Source: an uncultured bacterium
GTDB taxonomy: Bacteria; Bacteroidota; Bacteroidia; Chitinophagales; CAIOSU01
Assembly: GCA_903861055.1 (NCBI GenBank)
Contig: CAIOSU010000046.1
Location: 1-12,455 of the forward strand
DNA: 12,455 nucleotides
Direction: 5' to 3'
The translations under genes were made by a program, and so were the position numbers. Shown piece after piece: positions 5,918 through 12,455 of this stretch. Each line of letters opens with the position of its first letter. Position 1 is the first letter of the stretch. The notes beneath the pieces were generated by a model. That model saw nothing but the letters and a program-made list of their open reading frames with translations. It had not been told where the DNA came from and did no database searches.

Positions 5918-7448
5918 AAAGCAGCTGTTTCCAACCCACTTTCTTACCTACAATAGCTTCTAGGGTATCAATGGATACACGTTCTTGGGCCATGGTGTCG
6001 CGGTCGCGGATGGTAACGGTGTTGTCTTCCAGCGTTTGGTGGTCGATGGTGATGCAATATGGTGTGCCCAGCGCATCTTGGCGACGGTAGCGCTTACCGA
6101 TGCTATCTTTCTCGTCGTAAAACAACTGGTGGTCGTATTTCAGTACATCCATTATCTCACGGGCTTTCTCTGGCAAGCCATCTTTCTTCATCAGCGGCAA
6201 TACTGCTACCTTAATTGGGGCTAAGTTGGCTGGCAGGCTCAACACCACGCGGGTTTCGCCATTCTCCAAGGTTTCCTCTTTGTAGCTGTTGCAAAGCACC
6301 GCCAAGAAAGTACGGTTAAGACCCACTGAGGTCTCTACCACATAAGGTACATAGTGCTCGTTAATCTCGGGGTCGAAGTAGCGAAGTTTCTTGCCGCTGT
6401 GCTTCTCGTGTTGGGTAAGGTCATAATCGGTACGAGAGTGAATGCCTTCCATTTCTTTGAATCCGAACGGATAATCAAACTCAATATCCACGGCAGCGTT
6501 GGCGTAGTGGGCAGTTTTCAAGTGGTCGTGAAAGCGAAGTTTATCAGCGCCAAAGCCCAAGGCGCGATGCCATTTCATACGCGAATCTTTCCAGTAGTTG
6601 TACCACTGCATTTCCTCGCCCGGGCGAACGAAGAATTGCATCTCCATTTGCTCAAACTCGCGGGTACGGAAAATAAACTGGCGTGCCACAATCTCGTTGC
6701 GGAAGGCTTTGCCTACCTGTGCAATACCAAACGGAATGCGCTGGCGGCTGGTGTTCAATACGTTCAAAAAGTTAACAAAAATACCCTGTGCGGTTTCCGG
6801 CCTAAGGTATATGGTAGACGACTCGTCGGCCACCGAACCCAGTTGAGTACTAAACATCAAGTTAAACTGGCGCACTTCCGTCCAGTTGCGGGTACCGCTT
6901 ATGGGGCAGGCAATCTCTAGGTCAACAATAATCTGTTTAATTTCCGCCATATCGCCCGCCTCAAGAGCCGCTTTAAAACGGGTCTCTATCTCGTCCATTT
7001 TGGCTTGGTTGCGCAAAATGTTGGGGTTGGTGGCACGAAACTGGGCCTCATCAAAGGCATCGCCGAAGCGCTTTTGTGCCTTCTCCACTTCTTTGTCGTT
7101 CTTTTGGCGGTACTTTTCCACTACATCCTCAATCAACACGTCGGCACGGTAGCGCTTTTTGCTGTCTTTGTTGTCAATCAACGGATCGTTAAAAGCATCC
7201 ACGTGACCACTGGCCTTCCAGGTGGTAGGGTGCATAAATATGGCCGAGTCAAGCCCCACGATGTTTTCGTGCAGTTGTACCATGGCTTTCCACCAAAAAT
7301 CTTGGATGTTCTTTTTCAGTTCTATGCCGTAGGGGCCATAGTCGTACACGGCACCCAAACCGTCATATATTTCGCTTGAAGGGAAGATAAATCCGTACTC
7401 CTTACAGTGGGAGACAATGTTCTTAAACAAATCGTCTTGCTGGCTCAT
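5916..7448 (-). CDS. glyS: glycyl-tRNA synthetase (dimeric, eukaryote-like type)
   Basis: The enzyme charges tRNA-Gly with glycine in the cytoplasm. From ATG 7448 (MSQQDDLFKN) it is 510 residues, normal for the single-chain alpha2 glycyl-tRNA synthetase. The N-terminal block KEYGFIFPSSEIYDGLGAVY is characteristic. Class II signatures follow: RPETAQGIF at 216-224, FRNEI at 239-243 with FRTREFEQMEMQ at 250-261 (motif 2), and GLNRT at 386-390 (motif 3, with its Arg). The anticodon-binding domain fills about residues 410-510. The open frame extends to 7655, but that part translates a repeat containing DHQPWTMDY-like residues, so the longer start is rejected. A consensus -7 box ends four bases before the chosen ATG, implying an almost leaderless mRNA. 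Some Bacteroidota annotations name this gene glyQS. Confidence 0.97.
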   Translation of the reverse strand: MSQQDDLFKNIVSHCKEYGFIFPSSEIYDGLGAVYDYGPYGIELKKNIQDFWWKAMVQLHENIVGLDSAIFMHPTTWKASGHVDAFNDPLIDNKDSKKRYRADVLIEDVVEKYRQKNDKEVEKAQKRFGDAFDEAQFRATNPNILRNQAKMDEIETRFKAALEAGDMAEIKQIIVDLEIACPISGTRNWTEVRQFNLMFSTQLGSVADESSTIYLRPETAQGIFVNFLNVLNTSRQRIPFGIAQVGKAFRNEIVARQFIFRTREFEQMEMQFFVRPGEEMQWYNYWKDSRMKWHRALGFGADKLRFHDHLKTAHYANAAVDIEFDYPFGFKEMEGIHSRTDYDLTQHEKHSGKKLRYFDPEINEHYVPYVVETSVGLNRTFLAVLCNSYKEETLENGETRVVLSLPANLAPIKVAVLPLMKKDGLPEKAREIMDVLKYDHQLFYDEKDSIGKRYRRQDALGTPYCITIDHQTLEDNTVTIRDRDTMAQERVSIDTLEAIVGKKVGWKQLL

Positions 7449-7452
7449 GGCG

Positions 7453-7460
7453 CAAAGATA
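7453..7460 (-). promoter_or_regulatory. -7 box of the glyS promoter
   Basis: On the minus strand TATCTTTG matches TAnnTTTG at all fixed positions and ends only four bases before the glyS ATG. Transcription would start within about 0-3 bases of the start codon. The -33 region falls in the adjoining GTCCATAG-type repeat and holds no good TTG. Confidence 0.55.
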
Positions 7461-7466
7461 AATATT

Positions 7467-7498
7467 GTAGTCCATAGTCCATGGTTGATGGTCGATGG
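7467..7498. repeat. GTCCATAGTCCATGG-type spacer repeat
   Basis: The 32 bases consist of short imperfect tandem units (TAGTCCA twice, then TGATGG and CGATGG forms) and include the palindrome CCATGG. On the opposite strand it translates to the SIDHQPWTMDY-like peptides that I remember as a hallmark of a Bacteroidota spacer repeat. It starts seven bases beyond the glyS -7 box. Confidence 0.55.
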
Positions 7499-7538
7499 AA
7501 AAACAGCAAGTGAAAAGTAATTTATGATTTACAGCTTG

Positions 7539-7573
7539 TCTCGCCTCGGGCGAGAAGGTACGATTTACGATTG
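7539..7573. repeat. palindrome plus TACGATTTACGA repeat, copy 3
   Basis: TCTCGCC (7539-7545) and GGCGAGA (7549-7555) form a perfect 7-bp stem with a TCG loop. It is followed at once by GGTACGATTTACGATTG (7557-7573), a direct relative of the copy at 5768-5800. The pair lies in the 295-bp divergent spacer between glyS and the E1 gene; the remainder of that spacer shows no gene and no clear promoter for E1. Confidence 0.6.
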
Positions 7574-7743
7574 AGCTATGCAAAAATAGCCTTGACAACC
7601 TGCAAGATTCACTTAAAGTAAAACTAGCCTTACGGGGGTAATTATTCCAAACCAATGTTTATCGCCAATTGGTAAATTAACCCGTAACCGGAACCAGTAA
7701 CCTTTTTTTTGTATCTTAACAATCCCAAAAACAAGAAACCGTG

Positions 7744-9837
7744 ATGGCTGATACGAACATAAAGGACAGAACCTTGAAGGTAGACGTGGCCGTGCTGAAG
7801 AAGGCGTTTAGCCTAATGGCTACTGCCCGCGAGATGAGCAAACTATACGAAGACCGTAAAGATATCTGTGCCAAATATGTGCATGCCACCAGCAAGGGCC
7901 ACGAAGCCATTCAACTGGCCCTGGCGCTGCAACTGCTGCCGCAAGATTTTGTGGCACCATACTACCGCGATGATTCGTTGCTGTTGGGCATCGGGTATAA
8001 GCCATACGATTTGATGTTGCAGCTATTGGCCCGGAAAGACGACCCTTTTAGTGGCGGCCGCACTTACTACAGCCACCCGAGCAGCAACCGTGCCGATATG
8101 CCCAAAATACCGCACCAAAGTTCGGCAACGGGCATGCAGGCCATACCCACCACGGGCATTGCACAGGGCGTAAAATATACGGAACTACAAAGCCTGGCCG
8201 ATGAAAGCCTAGCCCACAAACCCGTGGTGGTTTGCTCGTTGGGCGATGCTAGCGTAACCGAAGGCGAGGTGGCGGAAGCATTGCAGTTTGCAGGGCTGAA
8301 GCAGTTGCCGATACTTTACCTGGTGCAGGATAACGAGTGGGACATTAGCGCCCATGCCCGCGAAATACGCGCCATGAACGCTTTTGAATATGCCAAGGGC
8401 TTTAAAGGTATTGAGGCTTACACCATTAATGGCAACGATTTTATGGAGAGCTACGAGACCTTAAAAAAGGTGCTCTACATTATCCGTACCGAGCGCAGGC
8501 CGGTGCTGCTGCATGCCAAAGTGCCGCTGCTAAACCACCACACCAGTGGCGTGCGCAAAGAGTGGTACCGCAGCGAAGCCGATTTGGCCGAACACGCTAG
8601 CCGCGACCCATACCCTATCCTTCGCGACCAACTAGGTATATATGGCGTAAGTGAAGATGAGGTGTTTGAAATGGAAGCTGAGGCCCGCACCAAGGTAGCT
8701 AACGATTTCGAGCGCGCCCTATTAGCACCCGACCCGCAACCCGAAGACTTACTGACCCACATATTTGCCCCAACACCCGTTACCGAAGAAAAGGGTGAAC
8801 GCAGCCCCGCCAATGCCGAAAAAGTAGTGATGGTGGATGCTGCCCTGCATGCCGTAGACGAGATATTGCGCCAACACCCCGAAGCCTTGCTATATGGGCA
8901 AGATGTAGGTGGCGAGCTAGGCGGCGTGTTCCGCGAAGCGGCGCTGCTGGCCAAAAAGTATGGCGATGGCCGCGTGTTCAATACCCCCATTATGGAGGCT
9001 TATATCATTGGTAGCACGGTGGGCATGAGCGCCGCGGGCACCAAGCCCATAGTAGAGGTGCAGTTTGCCGACTATGTGTGGCCGGGGCTCAACCAGCTCT
9101 TTACCGAAGTGAGCCGCTCGTGCTACCTTAGCAACGGCAAGTGGCCCGTGCAGGCGCTTATACGCATACCCATTGGGGCGTATGGCAGCGGTGGTCCGTA
9201 CCACAGTAGCAGTGTAGAGAGTGTATTGTTGCAGATAAAAGGCATCAAAGTAGTGTACCCGAGCAACGCCGCCGATATGAAAGGCTTGATGAAAGCCGCC
9301 TTTTACGACCCCAACCCCGTGGTAATGCTAGAGCACAAGGGCCTATATTGGAGCAAAGTGCCCGGTACCTTGGCCGCCAAAACCGCCGAGCCGGATGGCG
9401 ATTACATTATTCCGCTCGGTAAAGGGCGCATAGCCTTAGATGCCGACGAAACCGAAACGGCCAACGGCAACACGCTTACGGTAATAACCTACGGCATGGG
9501 CGTGCATTGGGCCACCAACGCCGCCTCGCAATACCCCGGCCGCATTGAGGTGGTAGACCTACGCACGTTGAACCCGCTGGACGAAGAACTGATATACGAA
9601 CGCGTAAACCTACACAGCAAGTGCATCGTGCTTACCGAAGAAACCGTAAGCAACACTTTTGCTGAATCGTTGGCAGGGCGCATAGCCAGCCATTGCTTTA
9701 AGCAATTGGATGCCCCGGTGCGCATCATTGGTGCCGCCAACACCCCCGCCATACCCCTCAACAGCACCCTCGAGCACACCATGCTGCCCAACGCCGACAA
9801 AGTGGCGAAGGTGATGGGGGAAGTTTTGGATTTTTGA
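7744..9837 (+). CDS. fused 2-oxoacid dehydrogenase E1 (alpha + beta subunits)
   Basis: This 697-residue protein joins the E1 alpha and beta chains of a thiamine-diphosphate 2-oxoacid dehydrogenase. The alpha part (about 1-335) carries the ThDP motif GDA-X26-DN at 167-197, a variant of the usual GDG-X26-NN, and the SSATGMQAIPTTGIA active-site loop near 126-140. A Pro/Glu-rich linker (about 335-360) leads to the beta part, with TPIMEA containing the conserved Glu418 and a transketolase C-terminal domain at about 570-695. ATG 7744 is preferred over the GTG just before it. The fused form is known in Bacteroidota and is usually annotated as branched-chain 2-oxo acid dehydrogenase, which feeds iso-fatty-acid synthesis and amino-acid breakdown. 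Pyruvate or another substrate cannot be excluded. No E2 or E3 gene is in the window. Confidence 0.92.
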   Translation: MADTNIKDRTLKVDVAVLKKAFSLMATAREMSKLYEDRKDICAKYVHATSKGHEAIQLALALQLLPQDFVAPYYRDDSLLLGIGYKPYDLMLQLLARKDDPFSGGRTYYSHPSSNRADMPKIPHQSSATGMQAIPTTGIAQGVKYTELQSLADESLAHKPVVVCSLGDASVTEGEVAEALQFAGLKQLPILYLVQDNEWDISAHAREIRAMNAFEYAKGFKGIEAYTINGNDFMESYETLKKVLYIIRTERRPVLLHAKVPLLNHHTSGVRKEWYRSEADLAEHASRDPYPILRDQLGIYGVSEDEVFEMEAEARTKVANDFERALLAPDPQPEDLLTHIFAPTPVTEEKGERSPANAEKVVMVDAALHAVDEILRQHPEALLYGQDVGGELGGVFREAALLAKKYGDGRVFNTPIMEAYIIGSTVGMSAAGTKPIVEVQFADYVWPGLNQLFTEVSRSCYLSNGKWPVQALIRIPIGAYGSGGPYHSSSVESVLLQIKGIKVVYPSNAADMKGLMKAAFYDPNPVVMLEHKGLYWSKVPGTLAAKTAEPDGDYIIPLGKGRIALDADETETANGNTLTVITYGMGVHWATNAASQYPGRIEVVDLRTLNPLDEELIYERVNLHSKCIVLTEETVSNTFAESLAGRIASHCFKQLDAPVRIIGAANTPAIPLNSTLEHTMLPNADKVAKVMGEVLDF

Positions 9838-9847
9838 GGGTTCAATT

Positions 9848-9861
9848 CAAGCGGATGCTTG
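9848..9861 (+). terminator. weak hairpin after the E1 gene
   Basis: CAAGC and GCTTG form a perfect 5-bp stem around a GGAT tetraloop, 10 bases after the E1 stop. The following bases are only moderately T-rich (GTTCATATTTTGG). It may slow or end the E1 transcript before the SH3 gene, but the evidence is thin. Confidence 0.25.
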
Positions 9862-9899
9862 GTTCATATTTTGGCACAAAAAATGCATAATTTGTTGTT

Positions 9900-10616
9900 A
9901 TGAAAAAGGCACTTTGTTTACTTGTGCTGCTGATAACTTTCAATGCAGCATTTGCACAGCTAGGGTATGAATCTTATACCGTTGCGGCAACCAATGGACT
10001 CACTTTGCGAGATGCGCCCGATAAAAATGGGGCCAAAGTAGCCATCATACCCAAAGGCGGAAGGGTTTCAATTGCAGAGAACGTTGACAGTAGCTTGTCT
10101 TTTTCGGTAACCGAATTTCCAGGATTTACGATTCAGGGCTATTGGGTTAAAGTTCGCTATTTGGATTACACTGGCTATGTGTTCTCGGGTTATTTATCCC
10201 GTTTCCTTCCATTGTTACGGTACATAACCCCTGAAGGCGAGCAGTATAACGAAGATGAGTATGAATACTTTATGCGGTATTTTACTGAAAGAGGACACAA
10301 GCCGTTCAATTACCTCGATCAAGACTCTATCTATCAAGATTTTGAAACCAAATTTAACGAAGGAATCCGCTACCACTATCACTCCAGCGAAGCACTGTAT
10401 ATATCTATTGAGTTTACCCAACACTCTTTTCAGGAGGTGTATCTATTCTATTTGCTCATGACAGAGCCTCGCGCTAAAGCCGAATACAATAGAGAAACGA
10501 ACGAAATATATGCCTTTCAGGGCATTTCAGATGATCCGGAGGAAGGAATTGGCTGCGATTATACGATTAGTAGAAAAGGCAAAACCGTGATTCTATCCCT
10601 TTTTTGCCATTGCTAG
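9900..10616 (+). CDS. secreted SH3b-domain protein, 238 residues, unknown C-terminal region
   Basis: A standard signal peptide (MKKALCLLVL to about residue 19, cut before QLG) sends the protein out of the cytoplasm. Residues about 26-101 form a bacterial SH3 domain: GLTLRDAPDKNGAKV is the typical opening strand and loop, and WVKVRYLDYTGYVFSGYLS the closing strands. Such domains often bind cell-wall peptides. The region from 102 on is Tyr- and Glu-rich, matches no family I know, and ends with three Cys (219, 236, 238) that could form a disulphide in the envelope. No enzyme motif is visible. The gene looks more AT-rich than its E1 neighbour, perhaps a sign of accessory status. It starts 62 bp after E1 and converges on the ABC-F gene with 12 bp between stops. 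Confidence 0.8.
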   Translation: MKKALCLLVLLITFNAAFAQLGYESYTVAATNGLTLRDAPDKNGAKVAIIPKGGRVSIAENVDSSLSFSVTEFPGFTIQGYWVKVRYLDYTGYVFSGYLSRFLPLLRYITPEGEQYNEDEYEYFMRYFTERGHKPFNYLDQDSIYQDFETKFNEGIRYHYHSSEALYISIEFTQHSFQEVYLFYLLMTEPRAKAEYNRETNEIYAFQGISDDPEEGIGCDYTISRKGKTVILSLFCHC

Positions 10617-10622
10617 TGGCAA
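10604..10622. other. hairpin across the convergent gene ends
   Basis: TTGCCA (10604-10609) and TGGCAA (10617-10622) form a perfect 6-bp stem whose 7-base loop includes the SH3 gene stop codon TAG (10614-10616). T-runs and A-runs flank it on the wrong sides for a classical terminator on either strand, apart from a short mismatched stem extension. With only 12 bp between convergent stops, it is the only structure here that might halt either transcript. Confidence 0.35.
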
Positions 10623-10628
10623 CAAATA

Positions 10629-12455
10629 CTACCCTTCAATCTGCTCGCCCAACTCTTCCCAGCGTTTCATGCTTTTAGCGAGTTGTTGTTTCAGGTCGTC
10701 GTGTTTTTTTACCACGGCTTTGCTTTTGGCATCGTCCTTAAACAGCTCCGGGTCTTGCATTTGGGCTACCAATACCGCTATTTCTTTTTCTAGGCGCTCA
10801 ATAGTATCTTCCTCTTGCTTCAAGTCGTTCTTCAGCTTACGAAGCTCCTTTTCTTGGTCCTTCTTCTGTTGGGCATCGTCTTTACTAGCATTGTTGTCAT
10901 TAGGGCTGGTCTTGCCAAAGGCTTGCTGCTTAAGGGCTTTATCCTTGTCTTTGCTAGTCTCAAAGTCGCGGAAACTTTCCACCGAATGGCTATCCAAAAA
11001 TACTTGGATGTCGCCATAGTGTTCCTTGATGCGCTTTTCGGTAAACTCGAAGGTTTTATTGGTAAGGCCTGCCAAAAAGTCCCTATCGTGGCTCACCAGT
11101 ATTAAAGTACCATCGTAGGCTAGCAAGGCTTCTTTCAATACCTCTTTACTGGCAATGTCCAAGTGGTTGGTAGGCTCATCCAGAATCAACAGGTTCACGG
11201 GCCTTAGCAACATCAACGCCAATGCCAATCGTGATTTCTCACCCCCCGAAAGCACTTTCACCTTTTTATCAACCTCTTGCTCGCCAAACAAAAAGGCACC
11301 TAGCAAGCCGCGCATACGCGCTTGGTTGGTCCATTCGTGAGTAGCTACATCTTCAATGGTTTGCAGCACGGTACGGTTCTCGTTCAGGGCTTTTTCCTGT
11401 ATCTGAGCATAATAGCCAATCTCCACATTGTGACCGATTTTCAATATGCCGTCGAATCCCGTTTCGCCGTTGATCATTTTCACCAACGTAGACTTACCCA
11501 TACCGTTTTTACCCACAAAGGCCACCCGTTCGCCACGGGTAATATCAAACAAAAGGTCCTTAAGAATTACCTTATCGCCATAGCTTTTGTGGGTATGCTC
11601 TGCCCTTAGCACCACATCTCCACTGCGCGGGGCCTTAGGGAAGTGGAACTGGATGGATGTAGTATCTAGCTCATCAAAATCGATGCGCTCTACCTTATCC
11701 AATAGCTTTTGTGCCGATTTGGCCTGTCCGGCTTTGGATGCCTTGGCCTTAAATCGCTCAATAAACCGCTCTTGCTGCGCAATGTAACGCTGCTGGTTTT
11801 TGTAGGCACTTTGTTGTTGTTCCAAGCGCTCTTCGCGTAGCTCAAAGTACTTGGTGTAGTTGGCCTTGTAATCGTATATTTTACCGAAAACGATTTCGAT
11901 GGTACGGTTGGTAATGTTATCCAAGAAAGCCCTATCGTGGCTCACCATCATTATGGCGCCAGAATAGTTGATAAACACATCCTCCAACCAAAGAATGGAC
12001 TCGATATCCAAGTGGTTGGTAGGCTCATCCAGCAATAGCAGGGTAGGCTTTTGCAATAGCAATTTGGCCAACTCTACACGCATTTGCCAACCGCCGCTAA
12101 ACTCGGTCATGGGGCGCTGCATATCGGCATCGCTAAAACCAAGGCCTTTTAAAATTTTGATAACATCGCTCTCTAACTTACCAGCTCCCAAGGTGTGCAC
12201 ACGCTCATGGCAATCGCTCAAGCGATTAATCATTTCCATGTACTCATCACTCTCGTAATCTTCGCGGGTGGCTAGTTGCTCATTTATCTCCTCAATTTCT
12301 CGTTCCATTTGCAACACCTCGTCAAAAGCCGTCATGGTTTCGTCCATAATGGTTTTGGTGGAGTCGTTGCTTATTTCCTGCGGAAGGTAGCCAATGGTTT
12401 CGCCAGGGCTGCAGCTAATGCTACCCTTGGTAGGGTTATCCTTCCCAGCCATTAT
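10629..12455 (-). CDS. ABC-F family ATPase (YheS/ABCF3-like), 5'-truncated by the window
   Basis: ABC-F proteins have two ATPase domains and no membrane part; they bind the ribosome and act on stalled or slow translation, or confer antibiotic protection. The frame is still open at base 12455, so the start and the first Walker A motif lie outside. Counting from the Met at 12452: domain 1 has FSGGW at 118-122, LLLLDEP at 138-144 and SHDR with His172. The linker at about 195-265 (YIAQQERFIERFKAKASKAG) resembles the YheS/ABCF3 type. Domain 2 has Walker A GKNGMGKST at 314-322, LSGGE at 401-405, ILDEP at 423-427 and His455. A charged coiled coil fills about 525-607, as in Uup/YheS-like C-termini. 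A housekeeping role is more likely than resistance, given the neighbours. Confidence 0.95.
   Translation of the reverse strand: MMAGKDNPTKGSISCSPGETIGYLPQEISNDSTKTIMDETMTAFDEVLQMEREIEEINEQLATREDYESDEYMEMINRLSDCHERVHTLGAGKLESDVIKILKGLGFSDADMQRPMTEFSGGWQMRVELAKLLLQKPTLLLLDEPTNHLDIESILWLEDVFINYSGAIMMVSHDRAFLDNITNRTIEIVFGKIYDYKANYTKYFELREERLEQQQSAYKNQQRYIAQQERFIERFKAKASKAGQAKSAQKLLDKVERIDFDELDTTSIQFHFPKAPRSGDVVLRAEHTHKSYGDKVILKDLLFDITRGERVAFVGKNGMGKSTLVKMINGETGFDGILKIGHNVEIGYYAQIQEKALNENRTVLQTIEDVATHEWTNQARMRGLLGAFLFGEQEVDKKVKVLSGGEKSRLALALMLLRPVNLLILDEPTNHLDIASKEVLKEALLAYDGTLILVSHDRDFLAGLTNKTFEFTEKRIKEHYGDIQVFLDSHSVESFRDFETSKDKDKALKQQAFGKTSPNDNNASKDDAQQKKDQEKELRKLKNDLKQEEDTIERLEKEIAVLVAQMQDPELFKDDAKSKAVVKKHDDLKQQLAKSMKRWEELGEQIEG

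Noticed and set aside
7449..7655. In-frame N-terminal extension of glycyl-tRNA synthetase
   Set aside because: The extension translates the spacer repeats and lies upstream of a consensus -7 box; family proteins start near MSQQDDLF.
9859..9894. TTG...ATAATTTG as a promoter of the SH3 gene
   Set aside because: The -7 box is off by one base from TAnnTTTG, the available TTG elements are 13 or 25 bases away, and transcription would start at the ATG itself.
10629..12455. Antibiotic-resistance ABC-F
   Set aside because: The linker is of the YheS/ABCF3-like type and the setting is housekeeping; nothing points to a resistance subfamily.

Overview
The window reads as an ordinary stretch of chromosome from a member of the Bacteroidota. 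Signs of this are the protein families, promoter-like TAnnTTTG boxes near several start codons instead of strong Shine-Dalgarno sites, an alpha/beta-fused 2-oxoacid dehydrogenase E1, an Nfu protein with an N-terminal Nfu_N domain, a YheS/ABCF3-like ABC-F protein, and intergenic spacers full of short palindromic repeats. The genus cannot be told from sequence alone. I see no tRNA, rRNA, CRISPR array, transposase, phage gene or defence locus.

Layout from left to right. 1-1467 (+): an M3-family zinc oligopeptidase, cut at its 5' end by the window. 1468-1926: a spacer holding what may be a decayed small lipoprotein gene. 1927-2166 (+): a 79-residue soluble hypothetical protein with a strong terminator. 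2372-3217 (-) and 3222-4178 (+): a membrane-anchored non-specific nuclease and the tRNA t6A enzyme threonylcarbamoyl-AMP synthase, diverging head to head with only 4 bp between their start codons. 4201-4350: a roughly 150-bp imperfect palindromic repeat. 4395-5042 (-): a predicted outer-membrane beta-barrel protein. 5186-5755 (-): an Nfu-type Fe-S scaffold/carrier. 5916-7448 (-): glycyl-tRNA synthetase. 7744-9837 (+): the fused E1. 9900-10616 (+): a secreted SH3b-domain protein. 10629-12455 (-): the ABC-F ATPase, cut at its 5' end by the window.

The genes do not form one pathway. Several serve translation (glycyl-tRNA synthetase, t6A synthesis, ABC-F), with Fe-S assembly, peptide turnover, keto-acid oxidation and envelope proteins between them. 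Most look singly transcribed; no long operon is visible.

I found no new multi-gene system. The observations most worth a second look are the overlapping divergent promoters of the nuclease and t6A genes, the palindromic element behind the t6A gene, the several repeat families in the spacers (one adjoining the glyS promoter and one overlapping the glyS stop codon), and the possible lipoprotein pseudogene.
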